From: Maylandia zebra
Lineage: Eukaryota; Chordata; Actinopteri; Cichliformes; Cichlidae
Reading direction: 5' to 3'
Length of the DNA stretch: 64,000 nucleotides
Assembly (NCBI RefSeq): GCF_041146795.1
Contig: NC_135187.1
Coordinates: 43,501 to 107,500 of the forward strand
The notes under the pieces were generated by a model. The model saw nothing but the letters and a program-made list of their open reading frames with translations. It ran no database searches and was not told the DNA's origin. The position numbers were made by a program, and so were the translations under genes. Numbering within the stretch: the stretch's first letter is position 1; each line of letters begins with the position of its first letter. This document shows, in pieces, positions 49,966-60,060 of the stretch.

Positions 49966-50135
49966 GCTGTGGCGGTGAACGGCTGACGGCGTCCCGGGGT
50001 CGGAGCGGTGCCTGCCTTCCTCTGCTGGCTGCCGTTCGCCTACTGATCCTCCATGATACGGCGAGCCCCGCCCACCAACCCACGGGGTTGGACGTGCACG
50101 CCTGAGCCACCGCTGATTGGACGGCGGGCACATCA
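49966..50135 (-). promoter_or_regulatory. anp32e promoter region (putative)
   Basis: The CpG-rich block around exon 1 (about 49,340-50,110) and a CCAAT box on the minus strand (ATTGG near 50,115) point to a CpG-island promoter just upstream of the ATG. The transcription start was not located. Confidence 0.4.
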
Positions 50136-50696
50136 ATCAGACTTGATTAGGTCTAGTCCTACCAGATAGGTCGTTTGTCATGAAACCCAGACGGCACTGC
50201 AAAGCTTCATGGGAGTTGCAGTTTAATCGCACAAAAGCTTCCTTTTTCTTTCATTGAATTAAAGAAAGATCAGAGTGAAATAAAGCAGTTCTAATAAAAA
50301 AAAATGAACCGCTCTATAATTATTTACAGGACGGAAGCGCTGCACTAGTTTCAAGAGTATGAATACAATTAAACTTGACTTTACAGCTGGCTCAAATGCA
50401 TCATGGATATAAAACTTAAACATCATTGTAATCATTTTGCCATCACAGCAGCAGCTGGCCCTTGTTGCTTTGTCAGTCTCCCAGCACTCATCACCCCTGT
50501 TACCAATTAAGTTTGTGCAGAAAACACTTGAATGCAAAAATCAGAGCCTGGATGCCACGGTGTCCAGCTCAGTTCTTCATCCAGAATCAGGGACGCGTTG
50601 TTCATTCGCCTGTAAGCTACAGGACAGGAGCTAAACTAAAACAGGACATTTCCTTAAGGTCAGTAAACACCTCGCTATTAGCTTATGAAACAAGCT
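50136..50696. other. Intergenic between anp32e and gabpb2, no gene seen
   Basis: Short intergenic stretch, AT-rich, without repeat termini or coding motifs. Confidence 0.4.
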
Positions 50697-51978
50697 TTTA
50701 TTGAAAGGAAGAAGCGTTTACCTGAGATCACAGGTACACAGGCAGCCGCCATCATCATCATGAAGCATTAAGGTACAGTTTACAAAAATACAAATTTATA
50801 TGTACACTGAAAAAGTCGACGTCACTGAGTGTATAAAAATGGCTGAAGTTATACAGGTGATGGAGGACAGGTGTGTTCTCAGGTGGGCTTCTATAAGGGA
50901 GCAGGCTGGGCAGACATGAGCCTCGCAGAGGAGCACTCCTGCAGCCTCAGGTGTGACATCGCCTATCTCTGAAATGAAAAAGTGAGCGGTGGAGCAGTGC
51001 AGGTGAGGCACACTGTCCAGGATCAGGCAAGCTCAGCTATACTTGACACTTTTCACCTGGCAGGCCAATTAAGGTTTCCATTTCCTGTCTAGAGTATCCT
51101 GGAATGAATTAGCGTTTAGCACTTCCTGTCCTGACAGGAAGTGAAAGATTCTAACAGGAAACACATTATTCACGGTGAAGCATTTACACAGAACAGCTGT
51201 TTGCTTACGAGACAGCTGTGGCGGTGACCTTGAGGTGATGTGACCAGTCTGATGTTGGTGTAAAAATCAAAACATGTAAGTGTCACAAACCAAAGTGGGA
51301 GGAGTTAAAAGACCAAATTTAAGGACGGTTATGTAGATGAGTGAGGTGGAGGAGGGTGGAGCAGGGCAGCGTCACACTGCTGGTCATGTGACTTCAGTAG
51401 TGACATCAATAGTCACCTGACCTTAGCGTGCCCCTTTAGAAACCACCTGGAAACAACATCATAATTAATGAACAGAGTCCATGATGGAGCTGGTTCAGCT
51501 CAGGTCAAAGGTCACAGGAAGACAGAGTAACGCTTCCTGCAGCTCATGAACACAAGGTCACATCGGAAGAACACAGCAGAGTCCGAGCATTCCTGGAAAA
51601 CCGGCTCCTTTCACAGCACCCTCCGCTGGATGGTGAAGGGGGTAAAGCGGGTGTGAGTGGCAGGAATCAGTCCATAGAAGGAACATTTGAAGAAGCTTCC
51701 TCTCTGCCAGCGCCGGGCAGAGGAAACACGTTAAAGCGGCATTCGGGGAACAAATGGCTGAGGGTAAACAAGGTCCCTCTTCCTCCTTGGGTCATCAATG
51801 TCCTCTACGCGGCAGCCATTTTGGACCCTGCTGAAAAAAAGAAGTGAAAGGTTTCTAAACCGGGGAGTCTGGATGGCGCTGAGCCGAACTCCGCCCCCTG
51901 TTGAAGCATGTGTCACGCCAGGATCAGGTCTTTTTGTGGGCATGAGTACATCGTGCAAATCCCGCCTGCTGCGCTCCG
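50697..51978 (-). other. gabpb2 3' untranslated region (putative)
   Basis: A minus-strand AATAAA at 50,702-50,697 lies 1.28 kb past the stop codon, with no other gene between. Confidence 0.45.
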
Positions 51979-52856
51979 TTAGGAGCTCACCTCCGTCGCC
52001 TCTCCCCCCGCCTCCACCAGCGTCACTTGACCCTCCTCTCCCTCCATGATGATGCCCCCCTCCTGCAGCACCACCATCTCGCCCTCCTCCTCCACCACGC
52101 CGCCAGATCCCTCCTCCTCATCCTCCTCTCCTCCCACCACCTCCTCGGGGCTGGCAGCAGCGTTGGTGGCGCCAGCCGCCGTGTTTGCGGTGGCGGTGCC
52201 AGCCTGACTCTGGGCCATGGCCTCCAGCTTGATGCGGTACTCCTCCGCCTCCTGCTCCTTCCTCAGCAGCTGCTGTCGGTACTCCTGCGCCTTCCTGTTG
52301 GCCTCCTGCAGCTGCCTCTGCAACAGCTCCTGCAGGAAAACAAATAATCCTCATCGATCAGCACAAAACCATACAGACCAGCGCACCCCACCCAAACCAC
52401 GGAGAGAAACCCATGTGGTGTGACGTGTGCACACGTATTGAATGCTGGTGTGGTTTCAGACATTTGTAGCACTGAGGGGATTTCGAAAGAGGAAATTGTC
52501 AGATTCATGAAACTGGACTTCAGGTTTGGACATCACGCTCGAGGATCACGCCGTACGCATTTGCAACTCTTTTGGGGAAATTTCGCTCCAAACTAACCCA
52601 CACTGTGAACCCACCCACAGCACCGGCTCACAAATGATCCCCGATTCAAATCCAATTCAATTACAGCGGGGCAACGACAACGGTCTAACTTCCTGTTGGG
52701 TTTGTGGCGTGGTTCCAAGAGGCACGGCCATGTTAACGGCGCTACAGAGCCATATTCAAAATAAAAGCATTGGATGAAATCAACTTTAGATCCACACACA
52801 GTGGAGCTGGCACACATCATTCAGGCGAACACAGCTCTGCAGGTTTATACAAATCT

Positions 52857-52913
<57 letters not shown>

Positions 52914-53930
52914 CTCTTTATGGTCCCTCAAGACTACAGTGGGTCATTGGCAGGGTGACATCTTGTTAGGCCTGGGGTCAGTGTTGTTTTCTATACACTG
53001 TAAAACGCAGCTCGCTGAAACTGTGAGCGGCGTTCAGAGGTCACTGATCACAGTGTGGAGGCGGCGCTCACCGTCTCTCCCGTGTTGTTGTGGTTGTTGG
53101 TCACCTCCAGCTTCCTCTTCCTGGAGGGCGGGGGCTGCGGCTCCTCCGTCACCACCTCCTCTGTCACAGTGTTGGCAGGCACGGCAAGCACTGGATAAGA
53201 TAAAATAAAAATCAGGATGTAAATGGCCTCAGGACTTCCCGCCACTTCCTGTTCAAAGGCATCAGCATCATACTCTGCTGTCCATGCTGCATGGTGACGA
53301 AGAACGGCTGTGCCATCCCTCCTGTTGTCTGCAGGTTTCCGTGCTGGTCGGTTACTATGGTGATGACCCTCTGACCACCTTCGTTTACGACGGTGGCGTG
53401 CTGGATGTTGGAGTCAAGAGCGCTGGCAGCCATCGCTTCCTCAGAGTCTCCTGAAAAACAAAAGGGGGTCGTTACAGCGATGCGGTCTGCGGCTTCTCAT
53501 CGGTGTCGGGGACCGCGGTACTGTTTGTGCAGCATTTCAAAAATGGCGTGAAGGAGGTGCTCTCGTGACTCACAGAGTATTTCCACTGACCAGCCATTCG
53601 GTGGCAAGAAATCTGCTGAGGTTGCATTTTTGGATCGCTTGGAAACCCCGGTGTAGTAAGTACTGAAAAATGACCAGGTGCTACCACCGTGTCAAGCTGT
53701 GACGTGCCGACCAAAGAGGTAGAGATGGAAAAGGGCTCTGTGTGTGTGTGTGTGTGTGTGTGCGCACACATCTCACCTGCATTGGCCTTGTTGAGCAGCT
53801 CGGCCAGGTTGACCACGCCCCCCTGAATGGCAGGTATGCCCTGGATGATGAACTGTGGTTGGTTGGTGGTGCTGCTCGTCTCCACATTCATGCTCACCTG
53901 GTTCATATTCACCTGATTCTGCATGCCCTC

Positions 53931-53995
<65 letters not shown>

Positions 53996-56900
53996 GAAGC
54001 ATTCATTAATTTAAAGGTGCCTTTTTCTGCATTTCTACCTCCGCAGAATCAACCAATCAGGAGGCTTCTGTTAGTAGCATTTTATTTATCCTCACTCTGG
54101 CGCCATCAGGTGTGCGCAGGTGCTTTGTACTGAAAGGCAAAGACCCTACAATCATACAAAGTAACCCCACCCACTTCCTGTAAACACTGTACAAAGACAC
54201 AGGAGAGACTTTTGGAACGCCCCCCATGTCCTTTTCTTCTGCCGGCTGTGGGTGTAAAGGGGTTGGGATAGGTTAGGATCCAGGCTGCTATGATTCCTAT
54301 TTCCTGTTATGAGGGGAGATGTTATCAGAACGTGTGATTGCATGATCACCTTGGTCACCTATAGCATGTCAGAGTTTCTGGCTTCGATCCTAAGCCCGTT
54401 GGTCGGCAGCTCTGAACATCCAGACATGTTGAGTCATTATGGAGGCAGATGAAACCATGGTCTCATTCCATGTTACACCTCTCTTCGCTTGCATCCCAGT
54501 CACTGAAGTGTTGGAGGTAGTTCGTAATAGAGCAGGGCGATATGGCCAAAAATATTTATCACGATATATACATTTGAAAATTTGCGATAACAATATAACT
54601 GACAAATTGAAAATAAAACAAAAAACCCATCCATTTGTTTTCACTTAAAAAAGCAGCTGTTTTTTTGTGCATTAAAGCTATAAAAACATTTAACAGTGCA
54701 AATGTAATGTAATAACATAATGTAATAAATTCTGTTTTCATGGATGCCTGGATGTTAAACTTCATAGTTACACCTGGTAAAACAGCTACGCTGATCATTT
54801 TATTAAGGATGAAAGAATTTAGACAGTTATCAACCACTTCAGCCCCATGCCCCTGGTACCGGGGGCAAAAAGGAGGAGATCACGTTTAATTGGTTATAAC
54901 ACGGGGTGAGAAATATAAGTCCAGACATGTGGTGTCCACAGAAACCTCTGAATCTCAGCTAAAATGTCATATAAACCATTTCTACAACCACCAAATACAT
55001 TGAAAACAAGCCATGATTAAACGAGCAGTTATGTAAATGCGCAGAAGACTGCTAAACAAACAAAACCGAACCGGAAATTCTCCAGACTTCATGTAACCGG
55101 CTAAAGATAGACTGGTTAGCTTCCAGGGCTATCACTGACTCCACACACCAAGCTTCACCACGATCAGACCAAAATTCACTGAATGAACCGCAAAAGAAAA
55201 CCACAAAAACACACAGCGGCGCAAATACGCTAAGACAGAGATTGGCTTACCCAGGGCTGTAATTTTTCACTGTTTCACTTTAGAAACATAAATCTTTGCA
55301 CAGATGATGTTTATATGTTGGTTACTGAAATTCTGGAACCAAATGTGATCTGAGGCATATTTTTAAAAGGGTTATATGCTAAAAATTTTAAAAAGAATTA
55401 CGCAAGGATAAAATCTACTTACTTTTTCTGTGTTCCAGTCTCAGTAACTTTGACACAGTAATATCTGCTTCAATAGTTACACCTCTGATGAAATCTCACA
55501 AGTGTTAGCTTTATTTTGATACCAAGATTGTAAGCACAGAGTTTGTAATTGCAGAGAAATAACCAATTAAATTTGGGCATTGATTTTCGAGCATGAAGCT
55601 CAGAAACCCCCTTCAGGCTTAAGAGGTTAACTCTCAGTGATGGTGCAGTGTTCGTTTGACTTTGGGACCTGAAGCTGACGGAGGTTTGGACCCAGATTAC
55701 TCCCTGATTTAAGAGCACCTCCGTCCGACAAATATGGCAATAACGACGCCCGCTTGCATGTTCTACAAAAAAAAAAAAAAAAAAGTGCTTTGTTGTGTAT
55801 CTGGCAGACAACACCAAACCAGTTCCACATCACTGAAGTTGCAGCATTTTTACAAACCAATTCTGGTTCATCCGTTTCACTCAACGAGCCGCTTTCCCCC
55901 TTCTCATTCTCTGTTGCTGCCATGCTTTTTCCACCATGTGCGTATTATAAACAAAGGCACTGCGCGTGCATGTTTTACCCGTATTCTATCACAATATTTT
56001 ATTTTGTTATCATTGCCTAACATTGTACCGGTATTACCGTGAACGGTATAATATGGCCCAGCCCTAGTTCGTAAGAGATTACAGGATAACCCCAACCTCA
56101 GCAACAGGACCACTCTCAGCATCGACTACATGTGTTTGAACTGTGTCTTCATTTCATCCGTTTCAGAAGTGGAGAAGAGGGCTTTGCTATCCTACCCTGG
56201 AACATCACCAAGCCATTGGTTCAGGTATGTGGATGACACCTGGGTGAAAATCAAATCTCAGGACGTTCCACAATTCACGGATTACATTAACTCGGTGGAC
56301 CGACACATCAAATTCACCAGGGAGGATATGAAAAGTGGCAGGTTAGCCTTCTTAGACTGTGAGATTTCCATCAGTAATGGGGGACATCTAAAAGCTGACG
56401 CACAACTGCCGCCCAAGCGAAAACCTGTAGTGATCCCGTACATGTCAGGCGTATCGGAGCAGCTGAGACACATTTTTTCTAAACACCGCGTCTCTGTGGC
56501 TTTTAAACCCCAAAAATTGGCCCACCCCAAGGATCTGACAGCCCATTGTTCCTTCAGTGGGGCTAGTTTTAGTCATTGTGCAAATGTCCCGTTTATAAGG
56601 TTGGAAACCTGCAGTCAGCTGAGACTGAAGAAGTCACCTGGATGATGACGAAGGGTCCAGATGAATAGAATTAACCTTTTGAGAAGTGCATGTGTGGCGC
56701 GGCTGTGGGGGACGCGGACACACCCGAGCAGCAACCGCACCTCAACAGCTTCAAAGCAGAGTGCACTGGGTCCCGTTGTTGTCGTTGGTGTGTGTTAGAC
56801 AGCAACTGAAAAGCTGCAGCCGTGTGTGAGGTACGACAACCAGAAATAAAAGTGCTGAAAATGTGGTCGTCTCTGCCACGCGTCTGTCACGGTACAATTA

Positions 56901-58752
56901 GCTCAGACCTCTGTGTGTTTACAGCAAAGCTTGTCATTAAAGCAGGATTTCACAGCAGCAACAAACTGAACTCAGCTTATTTTTCACAGCAGTGTGCACA
57001 CACAGCGCCTCTCTGCAGTAAACAACAAGTGAAACAAAGACAAGTGTGTTAGTCTGTCGGATTATTGACTGAGTGTTTGTGCTACTGAAGCACAGTAACA
57101 CAAGTGCTGTCATCACTCGAGCTGCTCTCAGCTGACTGACGGTGTCACGGACGTGAAACGGCTGTAAATAAATTCTATCAGTGACTGCAGCACAGAAACT
57201 CTCAGCAGCTCACTGCACCAGACGGAAAATGTTGTTATAATGAACATTGATCCATTGTTCCAGTCTGCTGCTATGAATTATGGGATAGCGTTTTCTGCTC
57301 CCCTTTCATAAAGAACACTCCAGTGTCTCCTCTGCTAAAGGAGGCAATAAAGGAAGCATTAAAGATCCTTTCCTCAGACAGCTCTGATTACAGCCTCCCG
57401 GCAACAAACATTCCTACACAAAACAACTCGGGCGAAATGTCTGCCTCACCTGATCTCCGGGCAGCCTGAAAGTCTCTGTTATCGACCTCGCTGCAGAGTG
57501 CGAGCACACCTGTAACCTTTCTGTCACACTGAAACCTCAATGTTCTGCTTCTGCTTGTCGACTCACCTGCAGCAGCAGCATCAGCTCCGTGTTCTGGATG
57601 TCCATGGCGATGTCGAATGGCGTCTTGTCGAATTTGCTGAGCGCGTGTACGTCAGCGCCGTGCTTGATGAGCGTTTCAGCCACGCTGTGGTGCCCATGCT
57701 GTGCTGCCCAGTGCAGCGCCGTCATCTTCAGCATGTCTTTGGCGTTGATGTCAGCGCCGTTCTAAAAGGGAGGTCCACATATGTCAAAGATCACAGCGCT
57801 TAGAGCACACAGAGCCTTCCAATGAAGACAAGCCGTCTTACCCGGACCAGCAGCTCCACGATGACCGTGTGTCCCTCGGCGGCAGCCATATGCAGCGGGG
57901 TGCGGTCCACTTTGGTGCGGGCGTCTCTGCTGACACCGGCCCTCAGCAGGACGTCGGCAGTGGAGTAATGGCCGTGCTGAGCGGCCAGGTGGAGCGGGGA
58001 CGTCCCAAGCTGAAGGTGAGTGAGAAGGAGCCAGAACAGGTGAGCTCAGGTGCAGCTTTCTATCTCAGAGTCTCAGAAACAACTCTTTTTCAAGGTTCAA
58101 GTCCCACCCTTCATCCACTCACTTCCGCGTATCCTGTTCAGGGGCGCTGGAGCCTATCCCAGCTGTCTTAGGGTGAGAGGCGGGGTACACCCTGGACAGG
58201 TTGCCATTCTGTTGCAGGGCTAACACATAGACACAGGCAACCACTCACATTCACACCTAACTTTAACCTAACCCGCTAACAAGTCTTTGGACTGTGGGAG
58301 GACGCCGGAGTACCCGGAGAGAACCCACGCAAACTCGACACAGAAAGACCCCGGCCTGATGGTGGAACTGAACTCTTGCTGTGAGGCAACAGTGCTAACC
58401 ACTGTGCCGCCTGCTGACGTTCCCATCCCATTATTAGTGCTATTTATATATATATTTATTTATATATACAGTACACAACTGTACAGTTGTGTACTGTATT
58501 TATTCTTATTGTATTCTAATTTTTGCCTCATAACTTTTGCACTGTCCACTTCCTGCTGTGACAAAACAAATTTCCCACGTGTGGGACTAATAAAGGTTAT
58601 CTTATTTAAAAAAAAAAAAAAAAAAGCATGCAGCAGAGTCTCACCCAGTCAGTGGTGAACGGCGCCCCGTTGGCCATCAAATTTCGAACTTCGTCATCCT
58701 GACCTTTCCGGGCTGCCTCTAGCAGCCGCTTCCCCAAATCGACCAGCGACAT
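51979..58752 (-). CDS. gabpb2: GA-binding protein beta chain 2
   Basis: Seven coding exons join in frame: 58752-58645, 58009-57842, 57761-57567, 53930-53777, 53450-53274, 53190-53072 and 52329-51979 (423 residues). It starts [20 protein letters not shown]. Ankyrin repeats fill about residues 5-157 ([32 protein letters not shown]); they bind GABP-alpha, the ETS subunit. A nuclear signal RKRK is at 291-294, and a leucine zipper at about 308-346 ([20 protein letters not shown]) drives dimerisation. The acidic tail ending EATEVSS is the GABPB2 rather than GABPB1 form. Role: activating subunit of the NRF-2/GABP regulator of mitochondrial and housekeeping genes. The usual STSVLATLAALAEAS-type segment after VVNLAELL is absent. 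Exon 4 (154 nt) is flanked by GT/CA tracts. Confidence 0.95.
52859..52911. repeat. (AC)n microsatellite in gabpb2 intron 6
   Basis: About 26 CA dinucleotides. The antisense open frames that cover it are (Thr-His)n artefacts. Confidence 0.95.
53739..53763. repeat. (GT)n tract just past gabpb2 exon 4 donor
   Basis: About 11 GT units on the plus strand; in the gabpb2 transcript this is a (CA)n run beginning about 14 nt after the 5' splice site at 53,776. Confidence 0.93.
53933..53992. repeat. (AC)n tract at gabpb2 exon 4 acceptor
   Basis: About 30 AC units; in the transcript this is (UG)n ending in UAG at the splice acceptor, taking the place of a normal polypyrimidine tract. Confidence 0.95.
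54360..56650 (+). mobile_element. Penelope-like RT fragment split by a hAT (gabpb2 intron 3)
   Basis: Left piece (54,360-54,527): [13 protein letters not shown] then, in another frame, [20 protein letters not shown] and LEVVR. Right piece (56,067-56,650): [15 protein letters not shown], then [17 protein letters not shown] near 56,215 with the RT catalytic [18 protein letters not shown], and after a deletion [20 protein letters not shown]. The GIY-YIG endonuclease is missing. This is a different subfamily from the copies at 11,341 and 38,844. The hAT at 54,528-56,066 divides it. Confidence 0.85.
54528..56066. mobile_element. hAT-type element inside a Penelope-like RT gene
   Basis: Ends TAGAGCAGGGCGATATGG and ATATGGCCCAGCCCTA are imperfect inverted repeats; the 8-bp GTTCGTAA is duplicated exactly (54,520-54,527 and 56,067-56,074). 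The 1,539-bp interior contains an A17 run near 55,768 and no transposase. Confidence 0.9.
58081..58625 (+). mobile_element. Retroelement 3' sequence with poly(A) in gabpb2 intron 1
   Basis: The stretch GCGCTGGAGCCTATCCCAGC, then GGCGGGGTACACCCTGGACA, TTTGGACTGTGGGAGGA and TGCTAACCACTGTGCC is a very common dispersed fish repeat. It continues past a short palindrome (58,465-58,498) to CTAATAAAGG and an A18 tail at 58,608-58,625. The family name is not certain. The tail stops 19 nt from the exon 1 splice donor of gabpb2. Confidence 0.7.
58465..58498. repeat. 34-bp perfect palindrome
   Basis: ATACAGTACACAACTGT joined directly to its own inverse complement, no spacer, inside the repeat. Confidence 0.93.
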
Positions 58753-59785
58753 CTGCAGAAAGGGATCGATACAGCTGATCAATTCTCCCAATCAGTAACT
58801 TCAGGCATCCTCAAACAGCCAATGAAAGCTGCAGTGTCCATCCTTTATTTGCAGGGTGTTGTTTATGACCAACAAAAACCTTTAATTCAACATTTCTTAA
58901 AAACACTGTTTAACTTCTCTCAGCCTGTCTGATTAAACAACTCCTTCAAACGTACCAGCTCGCTTATCTGAAGCTAACAGTTAGGTGTCTATTATCGGAC
59001 ACACATGGTTCATCTGCGCCTGCTCCGTCGGTAAGGCTCAAGTTGAAGTTGCCCGCTTATGTTTTAAGAGCAGAAATGTAAAGTGTGTTTGCTAACATCT
59101 ACTCATGTGCAGTGGGTTAGCTCCTCTTTAAAAGACACAAAGAACAAAAACCTGTGTGTGTCGGATAACGGGTCCGTAGCTGAGGGTTTAGCACGGCAGG
59201 GCTACAGAAACCTGCTAAAGTGCACCAGGGGGCTGACTGAACCCCCCCAGGCCCGCTGTGAGCGGGTTGTGGAGGCTCACACCCGACCGAATGCTTTTAT
59301 TTTACCAGAACGTGCCCCAGGCCGTGTCCGATAATGGAAATCGGGTAGTCACACCGCTCTCGTGATTGCGAAACAGCAGAGAAGGACGAGATTCCTCTCC
59401 GCGGCCGAGGAGCCATTTTAGGCGCCTCGACGGGCAGAAAAATTCCGCCATGAGCTGCGTCGCCCCGCACAGCCTGTCCGTGCTCTTCTTCGCCACCCGC
59501 ACCGCCGCCACGGTCACAACAACACCGACAGGAAACCGTTTGATATTAAGTTGCTGGTTTTCCGGGGGAAGTCACACAGAAATTTCCTATTTTACACGCG
59601 GAGAAAAAACTACTTCCACATCCGGTTAGTCGGTGTTGTCGGAGCGCGCGCAGTCATACCGCTCACCGGAGCCTCGTGCGGAAAGGTTGACTCCGGCGCG
59701 CGCAATTCCACCTTCGTGCGGAGGACGCGAGCCAGAGCACGCGGGCGGCTGTGGTCCCGCGGCGGCCGACGAAGGGAGTACTTAC

Positions 59786-60060
59786 CGGCTCCAGGTTTGT
59801 GGGGCCGCGCTACTCCTCGCTGCTAACCTTAGCGGCTCGATGCTAGCCGCCCCACCGTGGGCGTCTGCGGGAGCTTGTGCTTGTTTTGTGATTCGTGCTA
59901 CGGAAGAATGGGTGCAGTCAGGCGTACACTTCAAGACTAGAACCGCACCAGAACATGAATACCGAACACTAAGAGAGCTTGGCCCGTCCGACTCTAGCGA
60001 GTCTGTTTACGGAGAAAAGTTAACGAGACGCGGCCGGATGGTAAGGGTGTAACCTTCAAA
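59786..60060 (-). promoter_or_regulatory. gabpb2 non-coding first exon and promoter (putative)
   Basis: On the minus strand a strong donor CCG|GTAAGT at 59,786/59,785 lies in a CpG-rich block (about 59,300-60,030). The first coding exon begins exactly at a splice acceptor (CTGCAG|ATG at 58,752), so an upstream non-coding exon is required; this donor is the best candidate. Its 5' limit is unknown. Confidence 0.45.

Noticed and set aside
51798-52347. Plus-strand frames of 83-106 codons
   Set aside because: They are antisense to the last gabpb2 exon, whose minus-strand reading matches the leucine zipper and tail.
52774-53208. 144-codon plus-strand frame with (Thr-His)n
   Set aside because: It crosses a CA microsatellite and an antisense gabpb2 exon; no independent evidence.
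59302-60052. CpG-rich open frames on both strands (71-139 codons)
   Set aside because: No recognisable domain; explained by GC-rich promoter sequence. A novel short gene is not excluded, but nothing supports it.
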